From Betaproteobacteria bacterium Ga0077523 (GTDB taxonomy: Bacteria; Pseudomonadota; Gammaproteobacteria; Burkholderiales; Ga0077523): a stretch of DNA of 64,000 bases. The notes under the pieces are model-generated. The model saw only the letters and a program-made list of their open reading frames with translations, made no database searches and was not told the origin of the DNA. The stretch covers positions 62,001-126,000 of the forward strand of contig LNDQ01000150.1 in assembly GCA_001464695.1 (NCBI GenBank), in the 5' to 3' direction. The first letter of the stretch is position 1; each line of letters begins with the position of its first letter. The position numbers were made by a program, and so were the translations under genes. Shown piece after piece: positions 8,450-17,207 of the stretch.

Positions 8450-8719
8450 ATGCGAACTCTGATCCTCATCGCGACAGGCTTGGGCGTCGTCGCCCTGCTC
8501 CTGTGGCGCACAAGTCCGGCGCGCCACCATGCTGCCGCAGGGCTGTTCACCGTGGTGTGGCTGGTGGTGGTCGGCTGGAACCTCAGCACCGGACTCGCGC
8601 ATGGCTACACGCTCGGCGAGGAGCTGCCGATCCATCTGGTCCTGTTCGGTGTGCCCGTGATTGCCGCGTGGGCCTGGATCGGGTTGCGGCGACCGCGCGC
8701 AAGGCGCTCCGACCACTGA
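8450..8719 (+). CDS. Small hypothetical membrane protein
   Basis: An 89-residue protein with about three hydrophobic segments (LILIATGLGVVALLL; AAGLFTVVWLVVVGW; LPIHLVLFGVPVIAAWAWIGL) and a basic C-terminal tail RRPRARRSDH, which should be cytoplasmic. The start is ATG 8450; an upstream in-frame TTG 8423 would put a hydrophilic stretch first. I do not recognise the family. It lies between mnmC and the Kef-type transporter on the same strand and could be cotranscribed with either. Confidence 0.6.
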   Translation: MRTLILIATGLGVVALLLWRTSPARHHAAAGLFTVVWLVVVGWNLSTGLAHGYTLGEELPIHLVLFGVPVIAAWAWIGLRRPRARRSDH

Positions 8720-8763
8720 AGGGTGCGCGGCAGACTTTCCCCGAACCATCCCCGGAGTGCGAC

Positions 8764-10524
8764 ATGGCCGCCACCGGCAGCGCTAGTGATCTGATCAATG
8801 TCGTGACCCTGCTCGGTGCAGCAGTGGTTGCAGTACCCCTCTTCAGGCGGCTCGGCGTGGGCTCGGTGCTGGGCTACCTGGCGGGCGGGCTCGCGATCGG
8901 ACCCTTCGGATTCAAGCTGTTCGACGATCCCCAGGCCATCCTGCACACCGCCGAACTGGGCGTGGTCCTGTTCCTGTTCGTGATCGGGCTGGAGATGCGA
9001 CCGTCCCATCTGTGGAGCCTGCGGCGCGACATCTTCGGCTTGGGCTCGCTGCAGGTGGTGGTGTGCGGGGTGCTGCTCACGGGGGTCGGCATCGCGTTCG
9101 GTTTTCCGCTCGCGGTGTCATTCGTCGCGGGCATGGGGTTCGTCCTCACGTCCACCGCCATCGTCATGCAGCTCCTCGACGAGCGCGGTGACATCGCGGC
9201 GCCGCGCGGTCAGAAGATGGTGGCGATCCTGTTGTTCGAGGACCTGCTGATCGTGCCGCTGCTCGCCATCGTCGCCTTCATCGCGCCATCCGAGGCGGTC
9301 GAGCACGCGGCCGGGCAATCGCGCTGGGCGTCCATCGGCATCGCGGTCGGTGCGCTCGGCCTGCTGGTCGCCGCGGGCATCTGGCTGCTGAACCCGCTGT
9401 TCCGCATCCTGGCGCAGGCGCGCGCGCGCGAAGTGATGACCGCTGCGGCGTTGCTGGTGGTCCTCGGCGCCGCATTGCTGATGCAGCTCGGCGGACTGTC
9501 CATGGCCATGGGGGCGTTCCTCGCCGGTGTGCTGCTGTCGGAGTCCACCTTCCGGCACCAGCTCGAAGCCGACATCGAACCGTTCCGCGGGCTGCTGCTC
9601 GGGCTCTTCTTCATCGCGGTGGGCATGTCGCTCGATCTTGCCGTGGTGGCACGCTATTGGCAGCTCATCGTGGCCGGAGTGCTGGCGATGATGGTGGTCA
9701 AGGCTCTGTGCGTCTATGGGGTCGCGCGGGTCGCGCGCATGTCCCACGTCGACGCGCTCGATCGCGCCGTCCTGATGGCCCAGGGTGGCGAGTTCGCCTT
9801 CGTGCTGTTCGCCGCCGCGGCCGCCGCGAACGTGATCGATGGCACGGTCAACGCCAACATGACCGCCGTGGTGGTGCTGTCGATGGCGCTCACGCCGCTC
9901 GCGGTGTTGGCGCTCAAGCGCTGGGGACCGGTGGTCGCTCCGTCGCTCGATGGCATGGAGGCGCCGCAGCACCAGACCGGCGCCGTACTGATCATCGGCT
10001 TCGGTCGCTTCGGACAGGTGGCGAGCCAGCACGTGCTGGCGCTCGGTGCGGACATCACCATCATCGACCACGACCCGCAGAGGATTCGCGACGCGGCGGA
10101 CTTCGGGTTCAAGGTCTACTACGGCGACGGCACGCGCCTCGACGTATTGCGCGCGGCCGGTGGCGAGTCCGCGCGTACCATCCTGGTGTGCGTGGACAGC
10201 AAGGAGGCGGTCACGCAGATCGTCGAGCGAACCAAGGCCGAGTTCCGCCAGGCCCGCGTCCTGGCGCGGGTGCGCGACCGCGAGCATGCGATCGAGCTGC
10301 AGCACGGGGACGTGGATTTCCAGATTCGCGAGCTCTTCGAGTCCGCCATGGTACTGGGGCGCGAGGCGGCGATGAGTCTGGGTGCAACGCCGGAAGCTGC
10401 GGACGATATCGCCCAGGGCGTGCGCCGGCGCGATGCCGAGCGGTTCGAACTCGAACTGGTCGGCGGGATTTATGCCGGACGCTCGCTGATCCTCGGCAAC
10501 AAGGCCGTGGAGGCGAAGGAGTGA
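8764..10524 (+). CDS. Kef-type K+/H+ antiporter (CPA2 family with RCK domain)
   Basis: A 586-residue inner-membrane cation/proton antiporter. About twelve transmembrane segments fill residues 5-385, with CPA2 marks such as GYLAGGLAIGPFGF, LGVVLFLFVIGLEM and ILLFEDLLIVPLLA. A cytoplasmic RCK-N domain follows from about residue 405 (IIGFGRFGQ, then IDHDPQR and GDGTRLDVLRAAG), which binds nucleotide or glutathione adducts and gates the channel in KefB/KefC. This suggests K+ efflux protecting against electrophiles. The ancillary KefF/KefG oxidoreductase is not present here. The start is ATG 8764. The stop overlaps the GTG of the DUF924 gene. Confidence 0.88.
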   Translation: MAATGSASDLINVVTLLGAAVVAVPLFRRLGVGSVLGYLAGGLAIGPFGFKLFDDPQAILHTAELGVVLFLFVIGLEMRPSHLWSLRRDIFGLGSLQVVVCGVLLTGVGIAFGFPLAVSFVAGMGFVLTSTAIVMQLLDERGDIAAPRGQKMVAILLFEDLLIVPLLAIVAFIAPSEAVEHAAGQSRWASIGIAVGALGLLVAAGIWLLNPLFRILAQARAREVMTAAALLVVLGAALLMQLGGLSMAMGAFLAGVLLSESTFRHQLEADIEPFRGLLLGLFFIAVGMSLDLAVVARYWQLIVAGVLAMMVVKALCVYGVARVARMSHVDALDRAVLMAQGGEFAFVLFAAAAAANVIDGTVNANMTAVVVLSMALTPLAVLALKRWGPVVAPSLDGMEAPQHQTGAVLIIGFGRFGQVASQHVLALGADITIIDHDPQRIRDAADFGFKVYYGDGTRLDVLRAAGGESARTILVCVDSKEAVTQIVERTKAEFRQARVLARVRDREHAIELQHGDVDFQIRELFESAMVLGREAAMSLGATPEAADDIAQGVRRRDAERFELELVGGIYAGRSLILGNKAVEAKE

Positions 10525-11072
10525 GCTCGGGCGCGGGCAGTGCCGCTGCCGCGATCGTCGATTTCTGGCGCGCAGCGGGACCCGAACGATGGTTCGAGAA
10601 GTCGACAGCGTTCGATGAACAGTTCCGCGAGCGTTTTCTCGGTGAACACCTGGCCGCCGCGCGGCGCGAACGCGACGACTGGATCGACGCTGCCGACAGC
10701 GCGCTGGCACTCGTGATCCTGCTCGACCAGTTTCCGCGCAACGTCTTCCGTGGCACCGGGCACATGTACGCCACCGATCCGCTGGCTCGATACTTCGCGC
10801 GCCGGCTGGTCGACGCCGGATTCGACCAGGCCATCGAGGTGCCGCTGCGGCTGTTTTGCTATCTCCCGTTCGCGCACTCGGAAGACCTCGCGGACCAGCG
10901 CCGCTCGGTCGAACTGCATGCGCGAGTCGGCCGGCCCTGGCTCGACCATGCCGAAGGGCACTGCGCCATCGTCGAGCGCTTCGGCCGCTTTCCGCACCGC
11001 AATCGGCCGCTCGGGCGCGACACCACCCCGGCGGAACGCGCATTCCTCGAGGCAGGCGGATTCGCCGGCTGA
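10521..11072 (+). CDS. DUF924 family protein
   Basis: A 183-residue soluble protein. It carries the DUF924 order of motifs: FWRAAGPERWFEKSTAFDEQFRERF at the N terminus, then LALVILLDQFPRNVFRGTG, ARRLVDAGFD, LFCYLPFAHSEDLADQRRSV and FGRFPHRNRPLGRDTTPAE. The all-helical fold is tetratricopeptide-like in known relatives; biochemical function is unknown. The GTG start at 10521 overlaps the stop of the Kef-type gene, so translation is likely coupled. No export signal is seen. Confidence 0.85.
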   Translation: MSSGAGSAAAAIVDFWRAAGPERWFEKSTAFDEQFRERFLGEHLAAARRERDDWIDAADSALALVILLDQFPRNVFRGTGHMYATDPLARYFARRLVDAGFDQAIEVPLRLFCYLPFAHSEDLADQRRSVELHARVGRPWLDHAEGHCAIVERFGRFPHRNRPLGRDTTPAERAFLEAGGFAG

Positions 11073-11160
11073 TGCGGTGGCGCAGCCGATTCCCGTATTG
11101 CCGGGACGGCGCGCAGCGGGTACCTTGCCGATCTTGGCCAGTGTCCGGGGGAGACCGAAC

Positions 11161-12009
11161 TTGAACCGAACCACGTTGTTGCCGGCGTTGCTGCTGGCCG
11201 CCGTCGCATCCATGCCTGCGGGCGCCGATGTCCTGTCGGACATCCGGGCCTCCAAGGTGATCCGCATGGGTCATCTCGAAACCTCGCCGCCGTTCAGTTA
11301 CCGGGAAGCCGGCGAAGCGAAGGGCTACTCGGTGGGGTTGTGCGAGAAGGTCGCGCAGAGCATCCGGGCCGACCTCGGCATCGACAGCCTGAAGATCGAA
11401 TGGGTGCCGGTCACTCTCGCCAATCGTTTCGAGCAGGTCGAGAAAGGCAAGGTCCACGTCGACTGCGGTACCGCCACCTGGACCCTCGCACGGCAGAAGC
11501 GCGTCGATTTCAGCCTGATGACGTTCGTCGACGGCGGCTCGGTGCTGGTCAAGAACGACACGGATCTCTTCAAGCTCGAGGACTTCGCCGGCAAGCGCAT
11601 CGCCGTGGTGAAGGGCACCACCACCGAGAAGTCGGTGCCGGACGCGCTCAAGCTGCGCAACGTCTCGGCCACCGTGGTGCCGGTCGACAGCGCCGAAACC
11701 GGAGTGGCACAGGTGCAGGCCGGCAAGGCCGACGGTTTCGCGTCCGATCGGCTGAAGCTGATCGGCTTGGCGCTCAACGCGGCCCAGGCGGGCACCTATC
11801 GGGTAGTCGACGAAGATTTCTCGATCGAGCCCTATGCGCTGGTGCTGCCCCGCAACGATCCCGATTTCCGCCTCGCGGTGAACCGTGGTCTCGCGCGCAT
11901 CTACCGCAACGGCGAGATCGTGCAGGTGTACGAGCGCTGGCTCGGACCGCTCGGCAAGCCCGGCATGCTGCTAAATGCTCTTTACTATCTGCAGCGCATT
12001 CCGGAATGA
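11161..12009 (+). CDS. Amino-acid ABC transporter substrate-binding protein (orphan)
   Basis: A 282-residue periplasmic binding protein of the SBP_bac_3 family, typical of polar amino-acid importers. The start is TTG 11161, with GGGGGAG at 11147-11153, giving a signal peptide cleaved near ASMPAGADV. Marks: IRASKVIRMGHLETSPPFSY, GYSVGLCEKVA, the CGTATWTLARQKRVDFS loop, and GKRIAVVKGTTTEKSV. No permease or ATPase gene adjoins it. It resembles the second orphan binding protein at 46104-47045. The stop overlaps the start of the next gene. The ligand is unknown; a sensory rather than transport role is possible. Confidence 0.85.
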   Translation: MNRTTLLPALLLAAVASMPAGADVLSDIRASKVIRMGHLETSPPFSYREAGEAKGYSVGLCEKVAQSIRADLGIDSLKIEWVPVTLANRFEQVEKGKVHVDCGTATWTLARQKRVDFSLMTFVDGGSVLVKNDTDLFKLEDFAGKRIAVVKGTTTEKSVPDALKLRNVSATVVPVDSAETGVAQVQAGKADGFASDRLKLIGLALNAAQAGTYRVVDEDFSIEPYALVLPRNDPDFRLAVNRGLARIYRNGEIVQVYERWLGPLGKPGMLLNALYYLQRIPE

Positions 12010-12464
12010 GATTGGCTGCACGATTCGGCGTCGTCGTCGTCGGGTTCATGGCGCTCGCGGGTAACGCCGCACAGAAGGAAGAAGTCTCTCAGGCGGCCGC
12101 CGCGTGCGAGAACTGCGGCGTCATACGGTCGATCCGCGAGATCCGCACCGAACGGCCGGTACCGCGCGCGGGTACGGCCACCGATCCGCGCACGAGCCTC
12201 GCCTATCAGACCGGGCCCGGTACGCCATTGCTGGTGGGGCCGGTGGTGGTCGGGACGTGGAACGCCAGCGGCCAGACCAGTTCGTACGTGGGGGCCTACG
12301 GCAGCGACAAGATGCTCGAGGCGCTGCAGCAATCGAGCTGGGAGGTGATCGTGCGCCTGAACGACGGGCAGTTCACGCGCGTTGAGGAAGCCGACGCATC
12401 GGACCTGCGCGTGGGCGATCGGGTCAAGGTCTTCGAGGGCAAGATCCAGCTGCTGAATCAGTAG
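12006..12464 (+). CDS. Exported hypothetical protein with N-terminal Cys-x2-Cys
   Basis: A 152-residue protein with a cleavable signal peptide (LAARFGVVVVGFMALAGNAAQ). The mature N terminus carries AACENCGVIRSIREIRTE, and the rest is beta-rich with Gly-rich turns (VGPVVVGTWNASGQ; VRLNDGQFTRVEEADASDLRVGDRVKVFEGKI). The CxxCGVIxSIR motif followed by such a tail is common in outer-membrane SlyB/glycine-zipper-associated proteins of Betaproteobacteria, but the glycine zipper itself is short here. The start overlaps the upstream binding-protein stop (ATGA). Function is unknown. Confidence 0.65.
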   Translation: MRLAARFGVVVVGFMALAGNAAQKEEVSQAAAACENCGVIRSIREIRTERPVPRAGTATDPRTSLAYQTGPGTPLLVGPVVVGTWNASGQTSSYVGAYGSDKMLEALQQSSWEVIVRLNDGQFTRVEEADASDLRVGDRVKVFEGKIQLLNQ

Positions 12465-12488
12465 CGGTGCCTCAGCCACGTCCCGAGA

Positions 12489-12507
12489 CGCCCGGACGGG
12501 CCGGGCG
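12489..12507. terminator. Short GC hairpin in convergent gap
   Basis: The arms CGCCCGG (12489-12495) and CCGGGCG (12501-12507) pair perfectly around a 5-base loop. It lies in the 70-base gap between two genes that converge. No T-run follows, so it is only a possible terminator. Confidence 0.35.
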
Positions 12508-12534
12508 CTGTCATGGCCGAGTTCACTTCATTCC

Positions 12535-13875
12535 TCAGGAGGGCTGGCCCCCCCGGGGGTTGAGGCCGGCAGGCCCTACGGGGGCCTCAGTTCGCCCCAT
12601 GCGCTGGCGCACGAGGTTGATGTGCAGGCGCAGCGTGTACTGCAGGTGGCGGAAAGTGACTGGCACGCGGATGTGATTGGCACGCTCCTCGAGGCGGTCG
12701 AGGCGCCGGCGCAGCGGCTCGGTGGCACCGCCCTTCTCGAGCTCGTTCTCGAGGAACTTCAGTTCCCCGTACAAGCGGAAGATGCGCCGCCGCATGCTCC
12801 AGCCGTAGATGACCGGAGCCAGCCGCAGGATCGGATACAGCACGCCGACCACTGGTATGAGCAACACCAGGAGCTGGCCGGCGAGGACTGCGAGCCAGAA
12901 CGGCAGGTAGCGCTGCAGGAACGGTCGTCCTGACGTGTAGTACGTACGCGCGTGATCGCTCAACGGCAGGTCGATCGCTTCGGCGGCGGGGAACTGTCCG
13001 GCCTTCTGGAAGATGCCTGGCCCGCCGTGGATCTGCGTGGCGGTGTCGAGCAGCAGGTACTGGACGGCCGGATGCAGATCCTTGCGCACCACCAGCGTCG
13101 CCTTGGTCGCGATGAGCGGCACATCGGCCGACGGCAGGTTCTGCGCGAGGCTGCCCACGCCCATCGGCAGCACGAGCTTGGTGAAGTACGGGTACAGCGC
13201 CACGTAAGCGTCGGCGCGGGGAAAACCGATGAGCCGGACCTCGGGCGAAGCGGAAAGCTGCCGGATCACCGGAGAATCCCAGGACGTCACGAACGTCGCC
13301 CCCGCAAGGTCACCGGCCTGGAGCCGGTCGGCGGCTTCCTGCGGCGAATAGGCGAGCAACGGCACGTCGCTCGTGACGCCGTTCAGCGCCAGCAGGCGCA
13401 GCGAAAAGGCCCGGGTGCTGCTGCCCTCGGCCCCCGACGAGAAGCGCTTGTGGATGAAATCGGCGAGCTTCGGCTGGTTGTCGGTGGAGCGCACGAACAC
13501 CCACAACGGCTCGTAGAACAGCGCCCCGAGCGAAACCAGGTCGACGTCGTGTTCCGGATCGGCGAGGCCGCCTTCGACGAAACCGATGCTGACGTCGGAG
13601 CGCGGGTCCTTCAGGCGTGCGAGATTCTCGACGCTGCCCGCGGAGGGGCGCAGCTGCAGGTCGATGCCGACGCGGGCGAACGCGGCGCGATACCGCTCGG
13701 CGAACCCGGGAAAGGCGCTGCCTTCCGGTCCCGTGCTCATCACGACGACACGCGGCGGCAGTGGACGCGTCAGCGCGAGCGTCCACCACAGAGCGCCCAG
13801 CACCGCCAGCAGGGCAACGATCACGACGATGGTTCGAGCGCGCCCGTTGCTCTCGTCGCCGCCCTGCTCATCCAT
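12535..13875 (-). CDS. TAXI-family TRAP solute-binding-like protein with membrane anchors (orphan)
   Basis: A 446-residue protein. An N-terminal transmembrane segment (TIVVIVALLAVLGALWWTLAL, about residues 15-35) is followed by a TAXI-type binding domain: VVMSTGPEGSAFPGFAERYRAAFARVG, LRPSAGSVENLARL, DVSIGFVEGG. A second membrane segment lies near residues 335-355 (LAVLAGQLLVLLIPVVGVLYPIL), then a basic, coiled-coil-like tail. Ordinary TAXI proteins are soluble periplasmic subunits of TRAP transporters, but there is no TRAP membrane gene nearby, and this one would be membrane-tethered with a cytoplasmic tail. A sensor or chaperone role is conceivable. Ligand unknown. Confidence 0.75.
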   Translation of the reverse strand: MDEQGGDESNGRARTIVVIVALLAVLGALWWTLALTRPLPPRVVVMSTGPEGSAFPGFAERYRAAFARVGIDLQLRPSAGSVENLARLKDPRSDVSIGFVEGGLADPEHDVDLVSLGALFYEPLWVFVRSTDNQPKLADFIHKRFSSGAEGSSTRAFSLRLLALNGVTSDVPLLAYSPQEAADRLQAGDLAGATFVTSWDSPVIRQLSASPEVRLIGFPRADAYVALYPYFTKLVLPMGVGSLAQNLPSADVPLIATKATLVVRKDLHPAVQYLLLDTATQIHGGPGIFQKAGQFPAAEAIDLPLSDHARTYYTSGRPFLQRYLPFWLAVLAGQLLVLLIPVVGVLYPILRLAPVIYGWSMRRRIFRLYGELKFLENELEKGGATEPLRRRLDRLEERANHIRVPVTFRHLQYTLRLHINLVRQRMGRTEAPVGPAGLNPRGGQPS

Positions 13876-13886
13876 CGATGGAGGCC

Positions 13887-14531
13887 CTAGAACCGGATCG
13901 ACAAGCCCACCAGCGCCTCACCCTGGTACAACGCGTCACCTTTGATCGACACGACGCAGCCGCCGCTGCAGAACATTGCGCTGTTGTTGTTGATGAGGAT
14001 GCCGTAGCCACGCGCCTCGAAGCGCAGGCCGACGTGGCGACCGAGCGGCACCATCCAGCCGATGCCCAGATTGCCGGAAAAGAAAGTCTCGGAATTGAGG
14101 CCCGCCAGTTCGGGCTTTGCGGTGGTCGCGCCGATGCCGCCCACGACGTAGAGCCCCTTGCCGACCTCCTCGATGAAGTAGGTGCCGCCGATGTGGTAGT
14201 TGTGCAGCGTCAGGGCGAAATTGTTCACCTGCGGCGAGAACGCGCCGGAGGTGAGCGCCGTGTTCTGGTGGCTGTAGAACAACTGCAGCTGCGTCTGCCG
14301 GTCGAGGCCGATGTCGACTGCGAGTGCGAAGCTGCTGTCGCTCTTGAGGTCGATGGTGGCATCGGTCGTGGCCTCGGAGAGAGTGCCGCCGAAGCGATAG
14401 CCGCCGTAGACCGTGACGCTGCTTTCCTTCTTCGGTTTGGCACTCGCCTGCGCGAAAGCCGTCGTCGTTGTCGCGACCATGGCCAACGCCGCCAACGCAC
14501 GAATGGAAATCGCAGTCCACGACATATGCAT
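13887..14531 (-). CDS. Outer-membrane beta-barrel protein
   Basis: A 214-residue exported protein. The start at 14531 (MHMSW) follows GGGAGGG at about seven bases, and the signal peptide ends TTTTAFAQA. The mature part alternates short beta strands with aromatic girdles (VTVYGGYRFGG, LQLFYSHQN, YHIGGTYFIEE, GLYVVGGIGATT, VGLRFEARGYG) and ends in LSIRF; the terminal Phe is the BAM recognition signal. Overall this looks like the small OmpA-like/OmpX-like eight-strand barrels. A loop has two Cys in FCSGGC. It is transcribed divergently from pldA across 125 bases. Confidence 0.75.
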   Translation of the reverse strand: MHMSWTAISIRALAALAMVATTTTAFAQASAKPKKESSVTVYGGYRFGGTLSEATTDATIDLKSDSSFALAVDIGLDRQTQLQLFYSHQNTALTSGAFSPQVNNFALTLHNYHIGGTYFIEEVGKGLYVVGGIGATTAKPELAGLNSETFFSGNLGIGWMVPLGRHVGLRFEARGYGILINNNSAMFCSGGCVVSIKGDALYQGEALVGLSIRF

Positions 14532-14656
14532 CGCAAGGCCCTCCCTCAAAGGCATGATCGAGTGCGCCATTCCCTGCAGCGCTGGTATCGATAGTAGCAC
14601 CGACCTTTGGGTCGTCGCATTCCAACGCAGCGGTCCGGGACGGTACACTCGACGCA

Positions 14657-15709
14657 ATGAAACCATTGCGCCTCGCGATCGCCTGCATCGCATTCCATGC
14701 GTGTGTCGCCGCAGCCGGACAGGAATTCGAATCCTGCGCGACGATCGAAGACGACACTGCCCGCCTCGGCTGCTATGACCGTGCCGCCGGCCGCAACGGC
14801 AAGCCGGCGGCCCCGGCGATAGCGAGCGACGCGCCGCTGCCCGAGGACAAGCCGACCCGGGCGGGCGATTTCGTCGGGGGCGGCAACGACGGCAAGGCGG
14901 GCGATTCGCGCCTCGGCTTCAAGTGGGAACTGGACGACGACACCCGCTATGGCGTGCTGCGGTTTCGCACCCACAAGCCGAACTACTTCCTGCCGGTGAG
15001 CTACAACGGCGACCCGAACGAGACGCCGTACTCGCCCAGCCTCGGACCGTCGCCGACCGCCGACCTGCGCGATGTCGAAGCCAAGTTCCAGCTCTCGTTC
15101 AAGACCAAGCTGCTCGAAGGCGCGCTCAACGACCGCATCGACGTCTGGGCCGCCTACACGCAGCAGTCGAACTGGCAGCTCTACAGTCCGTCGGCGCCGT
15201 TTCGCGAGACCAACTACGAACCGGAATTGATGACGGTCCTGCGCACCGACTGGAACATGCTGGGCATCAAGCTGCGCTTCATCAATTTCGGCTTCGTCCA
15301 CCAGTCGAACGGGCGCGGCGGCACGCTGTCGCGCAGCTGGAACCGGCTCTATGCCCAGTTTGCGTTCGAGCGGGGCGGTTTCGTGATGATGGTGCGGCCC
15401 TGGTACCGGTTGAGCGAGAACCTGGGCCAGGGCGCGATCGACAACAACCCGGACATCCTCGACTACTACGGCCACGGCGACCTCATGCTGTTCTACCGTC
15501 CCGCGGGGAGCGGCCATTCGTTCGCGGCGCTGGTGCGGCAGAATTTCAACACCGGATTCGGCTCGGTCCAGCTCGACTGGCGGTTTCCGTTGTACCGCAA
15601 CCTGAAGGGCTATCTGCAACTGTTCAACGGGTACGGCGAATCCCTCATCGACTACAACTATCGCGAGAGTGTTTTCGGCCTCGGTATTTCGCTGTCCGAT
15701 TGGATGTGA
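14657..15709 (+). CDS. pldA: Outer-membrane phospholipase A (OMPLA)
   Basis: A 350-residue outer-membrane enzyme that hydrolyses phospholipids misplaced in the outer leaflet. The active site is complete: His-215, Ser-217 (HQSNG) and Asn-229 (SWNR), with the same spacing as His-142, Ser-144 and Asn-156 of E. coli PldA. A signal peptide precedes a short periplasmic piece with ESCATIEDDTARLGCYDRA; the two Cys may form a disulfide. The barrel strands follow and the protein ends in ISLSDWM. It is divergent from another barrel gene. The family works as a Ca2+-dependent dimer. Confidence 0.92.
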   Translation: MKPLRLAIACIAFHACVAAAGQEFESCATIEDDTARLGCYDRAAGRNGKPAAPAIASDAPLPEDKPTRAGDFVGGGNDGKAGDSRLGFKWELDDDTRYGVLRFRTHKPNYFLPVSYNGDPNETPYSPSLGPSPTADLRDVEAKFQLSFKTKLLEGALNDRIDVWAAYTQQSNWQLYSPSAPFRETNYEPELMTVLRTDWNMLGIKLRFINFGFVHQSNGRGGTLSRSWNRLYAQFAFERGGFVMMVRPWYRLSENLGQGAIDNNPDILDYYGHGDLMLFYRPAGSGHSFAALVRQNFNTGFGSVQLDWRFPLYRNLKGYLQLFNGYGESLIDYNYRESVFGLGISLSDWM

Positions 15710-15751
15710 GATAACGCCGCCTCCAGGCATCGGCGGGAGGGGGAAAGGCGC

Positions 15752-17188
15752 ATGGCTGCCACAAGGAAGCGGACCACCGTGCAGTCGACCCGGCGACCGG
15801 GCGTCGCCCGTCTGCCCGAACAATCGCACGGCCGGCCGCACGCCGAGCGCGCCGCGGCCGGCAGAGCGCTGCGCGAGCGCAGTCCCCGGGGCGCCATCGC
15901 CGACTGGCAACCTGCCGACCGCCGGGCCGATCCGGTCGATCTGCTGGTCGCGAACAGCGCCGGCCGCCTCGAGCACCTGGTGCCGATCCGCTACGGCCGC
16001 ATGATGGCCAACCCGTTCGCGTTCTACCGCGGGGCGGCGGCGATCATGGCACACGACCTGGCGTTCACCGCGAACGCCGGCATGAACATCGTCGCCTGCG
16101 GTGACTGCCACCTGCTGAATTTCGGTGGCTTCGCGACCCCCGAGCGCAAGCTGGTGTTCGACATCAACGATTTCGACGAGGCTTCGGTCGCTCCCTGGGA
16201 GTGGGACGTCCGGCGCCTCGCGGCGAGCTTCGTCATCGCCGGCCGTGCCAACGGCTTCACGCCGGCGGACTGCCGCGAGGCCGGGTGGCATGCGGTGCGC
16301 AGCTATCGCGAGAACATGGTGCGCTATGCCGATATGCCGGTGCTCGATGCGTACTACGAGTACATCGACTTGAAGAAACTGGTCGAGAGCGGCACCGACG
16401 AGGAGTTGAAGCGCCTGAACCGCAAGCGCATCCGCAAGGCGACCGAGGCGAGTGCGCACCTGAAGGAATTCACGCGGCTCGCGTTCCAGTCCGGTTCGCC
16501 GCCGCGCATTCACGACGATCCGCCGCTCATCTACCACGAGAGCGACCCCAAGCAGCAGGCCGCGATCCAGCGCAGCGCCGCGGACGCGATGGCGGCGTAC
16601 ATCGAATCGATGCCGCCGGAGCGCCGCCTCCTGATCCAGCGCTACACCCTCACCGACGTGGCGATGAAAGTCGTCGGCGTCGGCAGCGTGGGCACGTTCT
16701 GCGGGATCGGCCTGTTCGTCTCGGGCAACGGCGATCCGCTGTTCCTGCAGTTCAAGGAGGCGCGCGCTTCGGTGCTGGAGCCCTATTGCGGGCGCGCCCC
16801 GTTCGATCATCACGGGGAACGGGTCGTCTTCGGCCAACGGTTGATGCAGGCCGCTTCCGACGTCTTCCTGGGTTGGAGCACGGGGACGATCGAGGGGCGG
16901 CATTTCTACGTGCGCCAACTGCGCGACGCCAAGATCAAACCCCTGGTCGAGGTCATGAAACCGGTCAACCTGGTCAACTACGCGAAGGCCTGCGGGTGGG
17001 CTCTCGCGCGGGCGCACAAGCGCTCCGGTGACGCCGTGATGCTCTCGGCATACATGGGCACCGGCGAGGCGTTCGAGGATGCCATGGCTGCATTCGCGGT
17101 GGCCTACGCCGACCAGAACGAACGCGATCACGCGGCGCTGGTCGCCGCGGTGCGCTCCGGGCGGCTGGAAGCACGCCCGGACGTCTGA
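15752..17188 (+). CDS. DUF2252 family protein
   Basis: A 478-residue soluble protein. It has the DUF2252 order: RYGRMMANPFAFYRGAAAIMAHDL, the conserved GDCHLLNFGGFATPERKLVFDINDFDEA, WEWDVRRLAASF, then VGVGSVGTFCGIGLFV, LQFKEARASVLEPYCG and HFYVRQLRDAKIKP. The GDxHLxNFG and D-x-NDFDE parts recall aminoglycoside-phosphotransferase/kinase-like catalytic loops, and the fold is thought to be kinase-like. The substrate is unknown. The first 50 residues are basic and low in complexity. The DUF502 gene follows after 19 bases and may be in the same operon. Confidence 0.85.
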   Translation: MAATRKRTTVQSTRRPGVARLPEQSHGRPHAERAAAGRALRERSPRGAIADWQPADRRADPVDLLVANSAGRLEHLVPIRYGRMMANPFAFYRGAAAIMAHDLAFTANAGMNIVACGDCHLLNFGGFATPERKLVFDINDFDEASVAPWEWDVRRLAASFVIAGRANGFTPADCREAGWHAVRSYRENMVRYADMPVLDAYYEYIDLKKLVESGTDEELKRLNRKRIRKATEASAHLKEFTRLAFQSGSPPRIHDDPPLIYHESDPKQQAAIQRSAADAMAAYIESMPPERRLLIQRYTLTDVAMKVVGVGSVGTFCGIGLFVSGNGDPLFLQFKEARASVLEPYCGRAPFDHHGERVVFGQRLMQAASDVFLGWSTGTIEGRHFYVRQLRDAKIKPLVEVMKPVNLVNYAKACGWALARAHKRSGDAVMLSAYMGTGEAFEDAMAAFAVAYADQNERDHAALVAAVRSGRLEARPDV

Positions 17189-17207
17189 GTACTCGAGGTC
17201 TGCCAGC

